64,000 nucleotides of DNA, from the NCBI RefSeq assembly GCF_004959855.1, contig NZ_SPNT01000001.1:434001-498000 (forward strand). Direction: 5' to 3'. The stretch is from Nitratireductor sp. XY-223 (GTDB taxonomy: Bacteria > Pseudomonadota > Alphaproteobacteria > Rhizobiales > Rhizobiaceae). This document shows, in pieces, positions 7,794-16,775 of this stretch. The stretch's first letter is position 1; each line of letters starts with the position of its first letter. A program made the translations under genes and the position numbers. The notes below the pieces were generated by a model. That model was given only the letters and a program-made list of their open reading frames with translations, was not told where the DNA came from and did no database searches.

Positions 7794-9365
7794 GTGTATC
7801 GACTGGGCATTGACGTAGGCGGAACCAACACGGACGCGGTCATCATGCATGACCGTGACGTGCTGGCCGGCTTCAAGGCATCCACGACACAGGATGTGAC
7901 CAGCGGCGTCGTGGAGGCACTGGAAGGCGCGATCGGCAAGTCGGGTGTCAACCGGACGCAGATCGACAAGGTGATGATCGGCACGACCCATTTCACCAAC
8001 GCGGTCATCGAGCGCAAGCACATCAATCCGGTTGCGGCCATCCGGCTCGGCCTGCCGGCAACGGCTTGCCTGCCGCCGATGGTCGACTGGCCGCCGGACC
8101 TGCGCACCGCCGCCGGAGACAGCGGCTATATGGTGCGCGGCGGCTACGAGTTCGACGGGCGGGAAATCGCGCCGCTCGACGAAGAGGAACTCGACCGTAT
8201 CTGCGACGACATCAACGCGCGCAAGATCAAGGTGGCCTCGGTGAGCTCGGTCTTCAGCCCGATCAATCAGGAAATGGAAAGAACGGCGCGCGAACATATC
8301 CTGCGAAGCTGCCCGGACATTTCGGTCGTGCTTTCCAGCGATATCGGCCGCATCGGCCTGCTGGAACGCGAAAGCGCCGCGATCATGAACGCCAGCCTGC
8401 TGGCGCTCAGCGAGCGCACGGTGGACGCTTTTGCCGAAGCCCTGAAATCGGCGGGCCTCGAATGCGCGTTCTTCATCACCCAGAACGACGGCACGCTGAT
8501 GAGCGCGGACATGGTCAAGCGCTTTCCCGTGCTGACCTTCGCTTCGGGGCCCACCAACTCGATGCGCGGCGCTGCGTTTCTTACCGGCGAGCGCAACGGC
8601 ATCGTCGTCGACATCGGCGGCACGACAACCGATGTTGGCGCCCTGCAGCACGGCTTTCCGAGGCAGGCAGCGACGGTGGTCGATATCGGCGGCGTGCGCA
8701 CCAATTTCCGTATGCCTGACGTCTTCTCCGTCGGCCTTGGCGGCGGCTCTCTGGTCCGCACGTGCGATTCCGGCGAGGTGACCGTCGGACCGCAATCGGT
8801 CGGCTTCCGCATCACCAGCGAGGCGCTCGTCTTCGGCGGCGACACGCTCACGGCGACGGATATCGCCGTGGCGCGCGGCGAGGCGGATATCGGCGACGCG
8901 TCCCGGGTCGCGAATCTGGACGCCGGCACGGTGGACCAGGCGCGGACAGCCATCACCACGCTGTTGCAGCGCGCGGTCGAACGCAGCCGCATTTCTCCGG
9001 AACCCATCCCTGTGATCGCCGTGGGCGGCGGCTCGATCCTGATGCCTGACAAGCTCGCCGATCTGGATGTGATCCGTCCTGAGAACTTTGCCGTGGCGAA
9101 TGCCGTCGGCGCGGCGATCGCGCAGATCAGCGGCGAGGTGGACCGCATCTTCTCGCTGGAAAACGGGCTGACCCGAGAGGCCTGCCTGAAACAGGCGGAG
9201 GAAGAGGCGACGGAAAAGGCGATCGCTTCCGGCGCATCGCCATCGACCATCGAGACGATCGAGCGCGAGGACGTGCCGCTGGCCTATCTGCCGGGCAACG
9301 CGACGCGGATCCACGTCAAGGTGGTTGGCGAGATGGAGGGCGCCCATGCTGTCGCGGCAGGCTGA
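7794..9365 (+). CDS. Hydantoinase/oxoprolinase family protein (HyuA-like)
   Basis: The 523-residue protein starts with GTG at 7794 after a good AAGGAG. It has the acetate/sugar-kinase-like phosphate loop LGIDVGGTNTDAVIM at the N-terminus, an IGTTHFTNAVIERK segment, and a second phosphate-binding loop IVVDIGGTTTDVGAL near residue 275, which are the signatures of the HyuA-N and hydantoinase A domains. Related enzymes hydrolyse cyclic amide rings such as 5-oxoproline, N-methylhydantoin or hydantoins with ATP. At about 520 residues it is the short form commonly encoded beside DUF917 proteins. Its 3' end overlaps the next gene by 20 bases. The exact substrate is unknown; a cyclic ureide or thiohydantoin is inferred from its neighbours. 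Confidence 0.88.
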   Translation: MYRLGIDVGGTNTDAVIMHDRDVLAGFKASTTQDVTSGVVEALEGAIGKSGVNRTQIDKVMIGTTHFTNAVIERKHINPVAAIRLGLPATACLPPMVDWPPDLRTAAGDSGYMVRGGYEFDGREIAPLDEEELDRICDDINARKIKVASVSSVFSPINQEMERTAREHILRSCPDISVVLSSDIGRIGLLERESAAIMNASLLALSERTVDAFAEALKSAGLECAFFITQNDGTLMSADMVKRFPVLTFASGPTNSMRGAAFLTGERNGIVVDIGGTTTDVGALQHGFPRQAATVVDIGGVRTNFRMPDVFSVGLGGGSLVRTCDSGEVTVGPQSVGFRITSEALVFGGDTLTATDIAVARGEADIGDASRVANLDAGTVDQARTAITTLLQRAVERSRISPEPIPVIAVGGGSILMPDKLADLDVIRPENFAVANAVGAAIAQISGEVDRIFSLENGLTREACLKQAEEEATEKAIASGASPSTIETIEREDVPLAYLPGNATRIHVKVVGEMEGAHAVAAG

Positions 9366-10485
9366 CCTCATTTTGATCGGCGAGGAGGAGATTGAGGCGC
9401 TCGAGATCGGCGCCGCGATCCTCGGCACCGGCGGCGGCGGCAATCCTTACATCGGCAAGCTGCGCGCGCTGCAGGTGCTGCGCGAGGGGCGCAAGATGCG
9501 GGTGATGCCGCTGCAGGCGCTGCCGGACGACGCCAAGGTGGTCTCGCTCGGCGGCATCGGCGCGCCGCTGATCTCGCATGAGCGCATCAAGGAGGGTCGC
9601 GAGGGGCTGCGCTGTGTGCGCGCGCTCGAGCAGCGGCTGGGCATCAAGGTCGACGCCATCGCCTGCGAGGAGATCGGCGGACAAAACGCCATGGAGCCGC
9701 TGATCGTCGCGGCGCTGGCCGATCTTCCCGTTGTCGATTGCGACGGGATGGGACGGGCGTTTCCCGAAATGCAGATGACGACCTATTCGATCTACGGCCA
9801 CCGCAGCACGCCGAGCGTCATGTGCGACCTGCACGGCAATGTGGTGATTTTCGATCACGCGGCGTCGGAGCTCTGGCACGAGCGGCTGGCGCGCGCCTGC
9901 GTGATTTCCCAGGGCGGCGCCTCGACACTCGCCAGCGCGCCGATGCCCGGCGTCTTCGTCAAGCGTTTCGGCATTCCCGATTCCTATAGCCGCGCCATCG
10001 CGCTCGGACGGGCGGTGCGCAACGCGCAGGCGCGCAACGAGGATCCGGTCGCGGCGATCTGCGAATTCGAACAGGGCCGGCTGGTCTTCACCGGCAAGAT
10101 CAGCGACGTCAAACGCGAGCTGCGCGGCGGCTTTGTTGCCGGCGAGGCGTTGATCGACGGCTTCGACGCCCACGAGGGAGATGTCGCGAACATCATCATC
10201 CAGAACGAGAACCTGGTCTTTCAGCGAAACGGCAAATCGGAGGTCGTCGTTCCGGACCTCATCGTCATCCTCGACATCGACACGGGCGAGGCGATCACCA
10301 CGGAAATGCTGCGTTACGGACAGCGGGTCAGTGTGCTGGCGCTGCCTTGCCATCCGCTTCTGCGGACTCCGGAGGCACTGGCCGTGGTCGGTCCAGCGGG
10401 CTTCGGTCTCGGGCATCTCAACTACCTGCCGCTCGAGGATGTGGATGCACACCAGCAGCGGGCATTGGAGGAAGCAGGAAAATGA
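9346..10485 (+). CDS. DUF917 family protein (S-methyl-thiohydantoin desulfurase-like), copy 1
   Basis: About 379 residues from the ATG at 9346 inside the end of the hyuA-like gene. Landmarks are AAILGTGGGGNPYIGKLRAL near the N-terminus, CEEIGGQNAMEPLIVAA, and VVDCDGMGRAFPEMQMTTYS, all conserved in DUF917 (PF06032, described as an S-methyl-thiohydantoin desulfurase domain). The family includes desulfhydrases of thiohydantoin propionate in ergothioneine breakdown and generally sits next to hydantoinase-like genes. It is followed with a 4-base ATGA overlap by a paralogue, so the two may form a heteromer. The substrate in this organism is inferred only. Confidence 0.82.
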   Translation: MLSRQADLILIGEEEIEALEIGAAILGTGGGGNPYIGKLRALQVLREGRKMRVMPLQALPDDAKVVSLGGIGAPLISHERIKEGREGLRCVRALEQRLGIKVDAIACEEIGGQNAMEPLIVAALADLPVVDCDGMGRAFPEMQMTTYSIYGHRSTPSVMCDLHGNVVIFDHAASELWHERLARACVISQGGASTLASAPMPGVFVKRFGIPDSYSRAIALGRAVRNAQARNEDPVAAICEFEQGRLVFTGKISDVKRELRGGFVAGEALIDGFDAHEGDVANIIIQNENLVFQRNGKSEVVVPDLIVILDIDTGEAITTEMLRYGQRVSVLALPCHPLLRTPEALAVVGPAGFGLGHLNYLPLEDVDAHQQRALEEAGK

Positions 10486-11570
10486 GCGCCTACACGATTA
10501 CCGAAAACGAGATGGAGGCGATTGCCACGGGCGGTGCTTTCCTTGGCACCGGCGGCGGTGGCGATCCCTATATCGGCAAGCTGATGGCGCAGTCGGCGAT
10601 CGCCCGGCACGGACCTGTCACGGTGATATCGCCGGAGGATGTCAAGGACGACTGGCTGTGCGTGCCCGTGTGCATGATGGGCGCGCCGACGGTGATGCTG
10701 GAAAAGCTGCCGAATGGCGGCGAAGCCGGCAGCGCGCTGGAGCAGCTTGAAGCCTTCCTCGGCCGCAAGGCGGACGCGCTGATCTGCATCGAGGCGGGCG
10801 GCCTCAATTCGACAATTCCCTTTGCCGTCGCAGCGGCAACGGGACTGCCGCTGATCGACGGCGACGGGATGGGGCGTGCCTTCCCGGAACTGCAGATGGT
10901 GAGCTTCACCATGCAGGGCGTCGCCGCGACACCGATGGTGATCGCCGACGAAAAGGGCAACAGTTCCGTCATCAACGCGATTTCTAACCCGTGGACGGAG
11001 CGCCTTGCCAGGTCGCAGACGATCGAGATGGGCGGCTCGGCGCTGGTGGCGCTTTATCCGATGAGCGGCGCCGAGGTCAAAAAGGGCATCCTGCGCAACA
11101 CGCTTTCTCTGATTTTCGAGATTGGCAAACTGATTACCGGTGAGCGGGCGAAGAACCGCAATCCCGCCGATGCGCTGATCGAAAAACTCAACGGCAAGCG
11201 ATTGTTCACGGGCCGGGTCGTGGATATCGAGCGCCGCACCGAGGGCGGATTCGCACGGGGCAGGGCGGTTCTCAAAGGCATGGACCAGGACCACGGACAG
11301 ACGTTCCGCGTCGATTTCCAGAACGAATTCCTGATCGCGCTGAACGAGAACGATCAGCCGCTCGCCGTCACGCCCGACCTCATCTGCGCGCTCGATGCGG
11401 ACGGCGGCCTTCCGGTGACGACCGAGCAACTGCGCTTCGGCCTGGCTGTCACCATGATCGGGCTTCCGTGCGATGCGCAATGGCGCTCGCAGGCCGGGAT
11501 CGATCTCGTCGGGCCCGGTTACTTCGGCTACCCGCAGGCCTACACGCCTCTTGAAGACCTGCCTTTGTGA
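10482..11570 (+). CDS. DUF917 family protein, copy 2
   Basis: About 362 residues from the ATG at 10482, which overlaps the previous stop by four bases. It shows the same signature elements as copy 1: GAFLGTGGGGDPYIGKLMAQ, CIEAGGLNSTIPFAVAA and LIDGDGMGRAFPELQMVSFT. The copies are diverged throughout rather than a recent duplication. Tandem DUF917 genes beside a HyuA-like gene and a peptide-type ABC transporter suggest a uptake-plus-ring-opening pathway. It ends 37 bases before the binding-protein gene. Confidence 0.82.
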   Translation: MSAYTITENEMEAIATGGAFLGTGGGGDPYIGKLMAQSAIARHGPVTVISPEDVKDDWLCVPVCMMGAPTVMLEKLPNGGEAGSALEQLEAFLGRKADALICIEAGGLNSTIPFAVAAATGLPLIDGDGMGRAFPELQMVSFTMQGVAATPMVIADEKGNSSVINAISNPWTERLARSQTIEMGGSALVALYPMSGAEVKKGILRNTLSLIFEIGKLITGERAKNRNPADALIEKLNGKRLFTGRVVDIERRTEGGFARGRAVLKGMDQDHGQTFRVDFQNEFLIALNENDQPLAVTPDLICALDADGGLPVTTEQLRFGLAVTMIGLPCDAQWRSQAGIDLVGPGYFGYPQAYTPLEDLPL

Positions 11571-11607
11571 ATTCAGCAAATCCAACAGTGAAATGGAGAA
11601 GGTAAAA

Positions 11608-13185
11608 ATGAGAAACTTAAGGAAGGGAATGGCATTCGCGGCCGTCTTGGCCGCCTCGACGGCGATTGGGACGCCGTCAATCGCGGAGGACAAGGTCACG
11701 CTGCTCGTCAATACCGTGCAGATCTTCGGCACCATCGATCCGGCGAAGATCAACGACTACACGGAGTATATGGCGGCGGTGAATCTCTATGACGGTCTGA
11801 CGACGGTGAACAGCGCCGGCCAGATCGTTCCGCAGCTCGCCGAGAGCTGGTCGGTTTCGGACGACAACAAGACATATACGTTCAAGCTCAAGCCTGGCGC
11901 GACGTTCCAGGACGGCAGCCCGGTCGAGGCCAAGGATGTGGTCTATTCGATGCAGCGGCTGCTTTCGATCAACGAGGGGCCGGCCTATCTCTTCGAGGAT
12001 CTAATCGCCCCGGACAATGTCAAGGCGATCGACGGCCAGACGGTGGAGATTGGGCTCAATCGCGTCTATTCGCCGTTCCTGTCCAACACGCCGCTGATCC
12101 TCGTGGTCAATTCCGACCTGGTTGCCGGGCAGAATGACGGCGAGTGGGGCGAGACATATCTGGCCGACAATTCCGCCGGTGCCGGCCCCTATGGTCTCGA
12201 AGGCTGGACGCGCGGCGCCCAGATGATGATGAGCCGTTATGTCGACTATCACGGCGGCTGGCCGAAGCAGAAGCCGATCGACGAGCTGCGTTTCGTGGTG
12301 ACTCGCGACGAGGCGACGATCAAGGCGCTCGCGCAGAAGGGCGAACTCGGCATGTCGTCGCAATATCAGGGCGTCGAGACCTATGAGGCGATTTCCAAGC
12401 TGCCAAACTACAAGATCATCTCCGCGGACACGGCGACGGGCTTTTATCTCAAGCTCAACAACCAGCTGCCGCCGACGGACGACGTTCACATCCGCCGGGC
12501 GATCGCCTATGCGATGGACTACGAGACGATCCGCGACGTGATCTTCCCGGGCGGTCAGTTGAACGGGCCGCTGGCGCCGGTCTTTGCCGATGCCTATCTC
12601 GATAGCCTGCCGGCGCCGGAATACAACATGGAAAAGGCCAAGGCGGAGGTCGCCAAATCCAAATATGCCGGCCAGCAGCCGATCAAGATCTCTCACGGCT
12701 ATGTGGCGAAGACGGCGTTCGAGGAGGAAATCGGCCTGCTGTTCAAGTCGGCACTGGAATCCATCGGCTTCGAGGTGGACCTGCAGCCCGAGCCGTGGAA
12801 CCGCATCACCGAGCTGGCCACGACGATCGAGACCTCGCCGAACGCCACGCAGGTGTTCTACGGGCCGACCTATCCGTCACCGGATTCGGTTTTCTACGTG
12901 CAGTACCATTCCAACGCCAAGGGCACCTGGGCGTCGATGGAATGGGTGCTGAGCGACGAGATCGATGCCTTGATCGACGAATCGCGCAGCACCACCGACC
13001 CGGCCAAGCAGAACGAGCTTTACAAGGCCATCCAGCAAAAGCTCTACGACATGCAGTCGGATGTTTTCCTGTTGACCCAGAAGCGCCGCGCCGCGGCGAA
13101 CAAATGCCTGCACGGCTACGCCTGGGTTCCGATGCAGAGCTGGGACACCGACTTCTCGCGCTACTGGTGGAACTGCGACGAATAG
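11608..13185 (+). CDS. ABC transporter substrate-binding protein, family 5 (DppA-like)
   Basis: About 525 residues. The ATG at 11608 is chosen because GGAGAAGG lies five bases before it; an in-frame ATG at 11593 would cover that site. The N-terminus is a Sec signal peptide (basic MRNLRKG, hydrophobic core, cleavage near PSIAEDKV). The mature part has the SBP_bac_5 plan: LAESWSVSDDNKTYTFKLKP, DGSPVEAKDVVYSMQRLL, VHIRRAIAYAMDYETIRDVI, and a C-terminal lobe ending in a Cys-containing WDTDFSRYWWNCDE. It is the periplasmic receptor for the transporter encoded at the start of the operon, and a strong terminator follows directly. Confidence 0.93.
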   Translation: MRNLRKGMAFAAVLAASTAIGTPSIAEDKVTLLVNTVQIFGTIDPAKINDYTEYMAAVNLYDGLTTVNSAGQIVPQLAESWSVSDDNKTYTFKLKPGATFQDGSPVEAKDVVYSMQRLLSINEGPAYLFEDLIAPDNVKAIDGQTVEIGLNRVYSPFLSNTPLILVVNSDLVAGQNDGEWGETYLADNSAGAGPYGLEGWTRGAQMMMSRYVDYHGGWPKQKPIDELRFVVTRDEATIKALAQKGELGMSSQYQGVETYEAISKLPNYKIISADTATGFYLKLNNQLPPTDDVHIRRAIAYAMDYETIRDVIFPGGQLNGPLAPVFADAYLDSLPAPEYNMEKAKAEVAKSKYAGQQPIKISHGYVAKTAFEEEIGLLFKSALESIGFEVDLQPEPWNRITELATTIETSPNATQVFYGPTYPSPDSVFYVQYHSNAKGTWASMEWVLSDEIDALIDESRSTTDPAKQNELYKAIQQKLYDMQSDVFLLTQKRRAAANKCLHGYAWVPMQSWDTDFSRYWWNCDE

Positions 13186-13220
13186 CATTGCCGTGTCGCT
13201 CCCAAGCGCAGGCTGCACCA

Positions 13221-13256
13221 GCGCCCCCGGTTGGAGACATCCGGGGGCGTTTTTTG
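13221..13256 (+). terminator. Rho-independent terminator of the ABC/DUF917 operon
   Basis: CGCCCCCGG (13222-13230) pairs perfectly with CCGGGGGCG (13241-13249) around a ten-base loop, and six T residues follow. It lies 36 bases after the binding-protein stop and is the cleanest terminator in the window. Confidence 0.93.
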
Positions 13257-13533
13257 TATTGAAACCGCTCCAGGCCGTGCACCCACAAGTGATGGATAAC
13301 TGACGTCTGCTATCGGCGTGATGACTGCGGACGTCCGCAATGCGGACCTTTAGACAATTGACCCCTTAATGCTGATGGTAGATCTGGCGGTCTCCCATTA
13401 TCGAACCAGCGGGACCGAGATACCCTCTGACACGCTACTCCGTACCAGCCTCATTTGTTGGGTTGTGACGCACGTGTCTTCTGGTACCATAAGTAGAGAG
13501 TCGCACGTTGATGAATCGAGCAGAAAGAACGAC
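13257..13533. other. Left edge of the AT-richer NurA/HerA/methyltransferase insert
   Basis: Base composition shifts from GC-rich to mixed in this stretch. It contains the palindrome described separately at 13326-13347. An open frame in phase with the NurA-like gene begins at an ATG at 13369, but its first 55 codons do not look like a folded domain, so this is taken as leader DNA. No tRNA, integrase or obvious direct repeat marking an insertion end was found. Confidence 0.5.
13326..13347. promoter_or_regulatory. Palindrome plus extra half-site, candidate operator
   Basis: TGCGGACGTCCGCA (13326-13339) is a perfect 14-base palindrome, and a third half-site TGCGGAC follows at 13341-13347. It lies about 190 bases before the NurA-like start and after the preceding operon's terminator, so it could bind a repressor of the cassette. 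No regulator gene is found within the insert. Confidence 0.45.
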
Positions 13534-14676
13534 ATGTTGGACCCCAAAAGCCAGCAGGAACTCAAGCAGGAGATTGTAACTTGCATAACCTCCGACAAGG
13601 GTGTCTTGGAGGCACTTCGGGCCGAGGTAAGATCTCTCCGATCCGCTGTACGACGGATACAAGCTCGCAGCACAACCTCCATTTCTTTGGTCGGTACCGA
13701 CGGTGGCAACAACCAACTACAATTTGACCCATTCTTGATTCAACTCATCCGTGTGGTTGATAGCAGCAACAACGAGTATTGCCTTGAGGCAGTCTCGCCG
13801 ACTACCCCGGTCTCGCTGCTGGCCGAGCGTCATATCGCAGCCGATGGAACACCGAAGACCTCACTTGGGGAAATGATGGTTTACCTTGGCGTTAAAACAT
13901 TGCCAGCGCTTTCCCATATGATCCGGTCGAATGAAGATGATCGCCCGGTTTCGCCAAGCTGGGTTCAGGTCTACAGGGAGTTGGTAGAGTGGGCGATCTT
14001 GTTCTCCCTGCTGAAAAAGGAGTTCGGCACTGACACGCTGATAATTTGCGATGGCCTGCTAAGAAGTAAAGTGTTTTCAAAGGATTTATTCGCAAAGTTG
14101 AGAATTGGTCTGCAGGAGAGAATTGAAGCGCAATGGACCAAGAGTCGGCGACGTATTTTTTTGGCGGGTGTGGCAAAACATAGCAAGGTTCTAACGCGGT
14201 ACAGGCTGGCAATGGCTTTGGAAAGCGTGATGCAAACCGACTATCCGGCTTTCGTTGAGGTTCCGAGAGAGATTGAGGAGCGCGCCTACGTTTGGTCTGA
14301 ATTTGCTCGTGGTGACGAGGAGGCAGACAAGGGTGGTGAAGCAAACAAATTTGTCGGCGGTAAGATGTTCTTGGTGAAGTTCGGCCAGCACCGAAGGGAT
14401 CCAATCTGGCCAGTGGACATATTCCTGCCGCAAGCCCGCGATGCGCAAGCAATTATCGGTTCAATGCTTGCAGACGCGATTCATGGATTTCCGGTTCCAC
14501 ATTATCCACTTTGCCTGCAGAAGGCGCATGAAAATGCGGCTCTTGTGGACTTCGATTTCGACATTTTACAGGACTTCATCTACGAGGGGGTGAGGGGGAG
14601 TTTGGGAGTTCAGGCTCCTGATCTCGACGTATTTCAACTACAGGACGCTGATCCCGCACAGCGCCGGTACGGGTGA
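13534..14676 (+). CDS. NurA-like 5'-3' nuclease domain protein
   Basis: 380 residues from the ATG at 13534; an upstream ATG at 13369 would add 55 unlikely residues. The motif order is that of NurA nucleases: VGTDGG with Asp56 (motif I), LIICDGLLRSK with Asp173 (motif II), GVAKHSK with Lys215 in a long basic region (motif III), and WPVDIFLP followed by HYPLCLQKAHENA near the C-terminus. NurA is an RNase H-like-fold nuclease that works in complex with the HerA translocase. Residues 21-45 could form a coiled coil. The gene overlaps the HerA-like gene by four bases (GTGA), which fits a nuclease-translocase complex. Codon use is visibly more AT-rich than in the neighbours, indicating acquisition by transfer. 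The family assignment is from motifs only. Confidence 0.78.
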   Translation: MLDPKSQQELKQEIVTCITSDKGVLEALRAEVRSLRSAVRRIQARSTTSISLVGTDGGNNQLQFDPFLIQLIRVVDSSNNEYCLEAVSPTTPVSLLAERHIAADGTPKTSLGEMMVYLGVKTLPALSHMIRSNEDDRPVSPSWVQVYRELVEWAILFSLLKKEFGTDTLIICDGLLRSKVFSKDLFAKLRIGLQERIEAQWTKSRRRIFLAGVAKHSKVLTRYRLAMALESVMQTDYPAFVEVPREIEERAYVWSEFARGDEEADKGGEANKFVGGKMFLVKFGQHRRDPIWPVDIFLPQARDAQAIIGSMLADAIHGFPVPHYPLCLQKAHENAALVDFDFDILQDFIYEGVRGSLGVQAPDLDVFQLQDADPAQRRYG

Positions 14677-16775
14677 CTGAAGTGAATTCGTTAGAGCTAT
14701 TCCCGCGAGACAAAGTCGTTGGCATATTTCGAGGATTTCAACAGGGTGGGCTGGAGTTCCATGCTGATCTCGTACTCCCCTATAGAAGTGATTTTCAGAA
14801 TATACCGATGCACGGTCAGTTTATCTTGGTGCAACTTGAAACCCCAGACGAAGCGGTAATGGGCCGAATTGCTTCGTTCTCTTCCGAGGGCAAGCTTTCA
14901 TTCGGCTCCGGAGAAGAGTTCAACATACGTGCGGTTAAAGAAGAGCGCCAAATTCCGGAAGATCTGCGAGAGCAATATCTGAAATACCGGATCAATATCC
15001 GTGTTCTTGGGGTTCTCCGGAGAAATGGATCAGGTCTGACGTTTGTACCATCACATCGAAGATTGCCGCATGTGGGGAGCCAAGTTGCGTTCCCGTCTGA
15101 AGAGGTCCTCAGAGAAGTCGCTGGACATAACCTAGAAGGAGCCGGGATAGGCCATTTGGCATTTGGCGAATATGTCTACTATGGCCAAGAAAATGAAACG
15201 TCGGTCGAGGAATGGATGCAGGTCCTTGATCCTGAAGTAAACGTAAGATTTCCAGTCTCCTCCCTCGTTTCGAGAAGGAGCTTCGTCTTTGCGAGGGCGG
15301 GGTTCGGAAAATCAAATTTGAACAAGCTTCTTTTTGCGGAGCTGTACAAAGAGACGCCAAAGGTCCACAAAAAGCTCAATCGGGAAGTTCCAGTCGGAAC
15401 AATCATTTTTGACCCAGATGGCGAATACTTTTGGCCAGATGATAAGGGTCGCCCAGGGTTGTGTGATGTGCCTCATCTGGAAGATAAGTTAGTCGTATTC
15501 ACTGAGCGAAGAAACCCTAGCAATTATTATCAGTCATTTGTTGCGGGTGGCATCAAACTGGACGTACGACGTCTGAGGCCAAGTGATGTCATAGCGATTG
15601 CACTTAGCCCCGAACGTCAGGATCAGCAAAACGTTCGAAAGCTCAAAGGACTGCGCCCTGATCAGTGGTCAGAATTCGTGGATCTTGTCGATGAGCACGG
15701 CAATATGGCATCGCTCGATGAGGTCTGTCGCATCCTAGGTCTAGAGAGGTCGCAGGAAGCGGAGGCGCTGGCGGCCCGTGGCAACATGACCTCAATCGTC
15801 CGAATGCTCCATGATCGGAGCAGTCAACTCATGGACAAGTTGATTCAGAGTCTGTCGTCCGGGAAACTCTGCGTGGTCGATGTCTCCCAGATGAGAGGCG
15901 GGCAATCTCTAATTCTTTCGGGCCTTATCCTTAGAAGAATTTTTGATCGAAATCAGGAGGAATTTACGTCAGCAGAGCCCAAGACAATTCCAACGATCGC
16001 AGTTGTTGAGGAAGCACAATCAGTTCTAAACGAGAAGGCCCCTGCGTCTGAGCCCTATATTGCTTGGGTCAAAGAGGGCAGAAAATACGACCTCGGCGCG
16101 TTGTTGATTACACAGCAGCCCGGTAGCATTCCGGTTGAAATCTTAAGCCAAGGGGATAACTGGTTCATTTTCCATTTGTTGTCTGGCTCAGATCTTGGCG
16201 CACTTAAGAAAGCCAACGCCCATTTCAGCGACGATCTTCTCAGCTCACTGTTGAACGAACCAATTCCGGGCCAAGGGGTTTTTTGGAGCTCAGTCGGGGG
16301 CAAGCCCTATCCGGTGAGTCTTAGGTCAGCGTCATTTGAGGCTCAATTCAGTATGCTCGATCCAAACTACCAAGCTCCGGCCGGAAAAACTTTTGCCTCC
16401 AACTTGACTGGGAGCATGGGAAGTCATGCCGGTCAAGCTAGCAATCAGCCCGAAGCAATTGGTGATTTATTGGGCGGAACAGACGGGACCGGTGTGGCGG
16501 AACAGGTTTTTGATGCTAAACAGTCAATTGAAAGAAGAGCGATCGAATTTCTAAGGCAGGATTCAGATGCGATGCAGAAAATCGAGTCCGAATCTGGAAT
16601 TGCATGGGGACACGTAAAAAGCGTTTTGCTTCAGGCACTACCTGATCACATCGATGATCGCGATCAAATGGCATTCAACCTAGTTAGACGCGCAATGGAT
16701 GAGCTACTTGGAGTGGACAGATGGGATACCTACAAATCGGGTACTGGTGCCACTTGGATTCGTCGGAAGCCCTGA
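14673..16775 (+). CDS. HerA-like ATPase / DNA translocase
   Basis: 700 residues starting with GTG at 14673. Residues 1-190 resemble the HAS-barrel region of HerA proteins. The P-loop is ARAGFGKSN (Walker A 208-214), followed by the characteristic TIIFDPDGEYFWP (243-255), Walker B IAVVEEAQSVL (442-452), and the sensor segment LLITQQPGSIPVEILSQ (478-493). The last about 130 residues are an extra domain, a polar linker and then a helical, possibly winged-helix segment ending GATWIRRKP. HerA forms a hexameric ring that pumps DNA to NurA. The usual TQRP motif reads TQQP here, so the conserved Arg is replaced. The 3' end overlaps the methyltransferase frame by 77 bases. Confidence 0.85.
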   Translation: MTEVNSLELFPRDKVVGIFRGFQQGGLEFHADLVLPYRSDFQNIPMHGQFILVQLETPDEAVMGRIASFSSEGKLSFGSGEEFNIRAVKEERQIPEDLREQYLKYRINIRVLGVLRRNGSGLTFVPSHRRLPHVGSQVAFPSEEVLREVAGHNLEGAGIGHLAFGEYVYYGQENETSVEEWMQVLDPEVNVRFPVSSLVSRRSFVFARAGFGKSNLNKLLFAELYKETPKVHKKLNREVPVGTIIFDPDGEYFWPDDKGRPGLCDVPHLEDKLVVFTERRNPSNYYQSFVAGGIKLDVRRLRPSDVIAIALSPERQDQQNVRKLKGLRPDQWSEFVDLVDEHGNMASLDEVCRILGLERSQEAEALAARGNMTSIVRMLHDRSSQLMDKLIQSLSSGKLCVVDVSQMRGGQSLILSGLILRRIFDRNQEEFTSAEPKTIPTIAVVEEAQSVLNEKAPASEPYIAWVKEGRKYDLGALLITQQPGSIPVEILSQGDNWFIFHLLSGSDLGALKKANAHFSDDLLSSLLNEPIPGQGVFWSSVGGKPYPVSLRSASFEAQFSMLDPNYQAPAGKTFASNLTGSMGSHAGQASNQPEAIGDLLGGTDGTGVAEQVFDAKQSIERRAIEFLRQDSDAMQKIESESGIAWGHVKSVLLQALPDHIDDRDQMAFNLVRRAMDELLGVDRWDTYKSGTGATWIRRKP

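Noticed and set aside
5058-9443. Two very long minus-strand frames (646 and 808 codons) over the ABC and HyuA-like genes
   Set aside because: Both are antisense to strongly supported genes and have the low-complexity His/Arg/Asp composition of frame shadows in GC-rich DNA.
13369-13533. Upstream ATG extension of the NurA-like protein
   Set aside because: The extra 55 residues have no similarity to NurA and no good ribosome binding site; the ATG at 13534 begins a plausible N-terminus.
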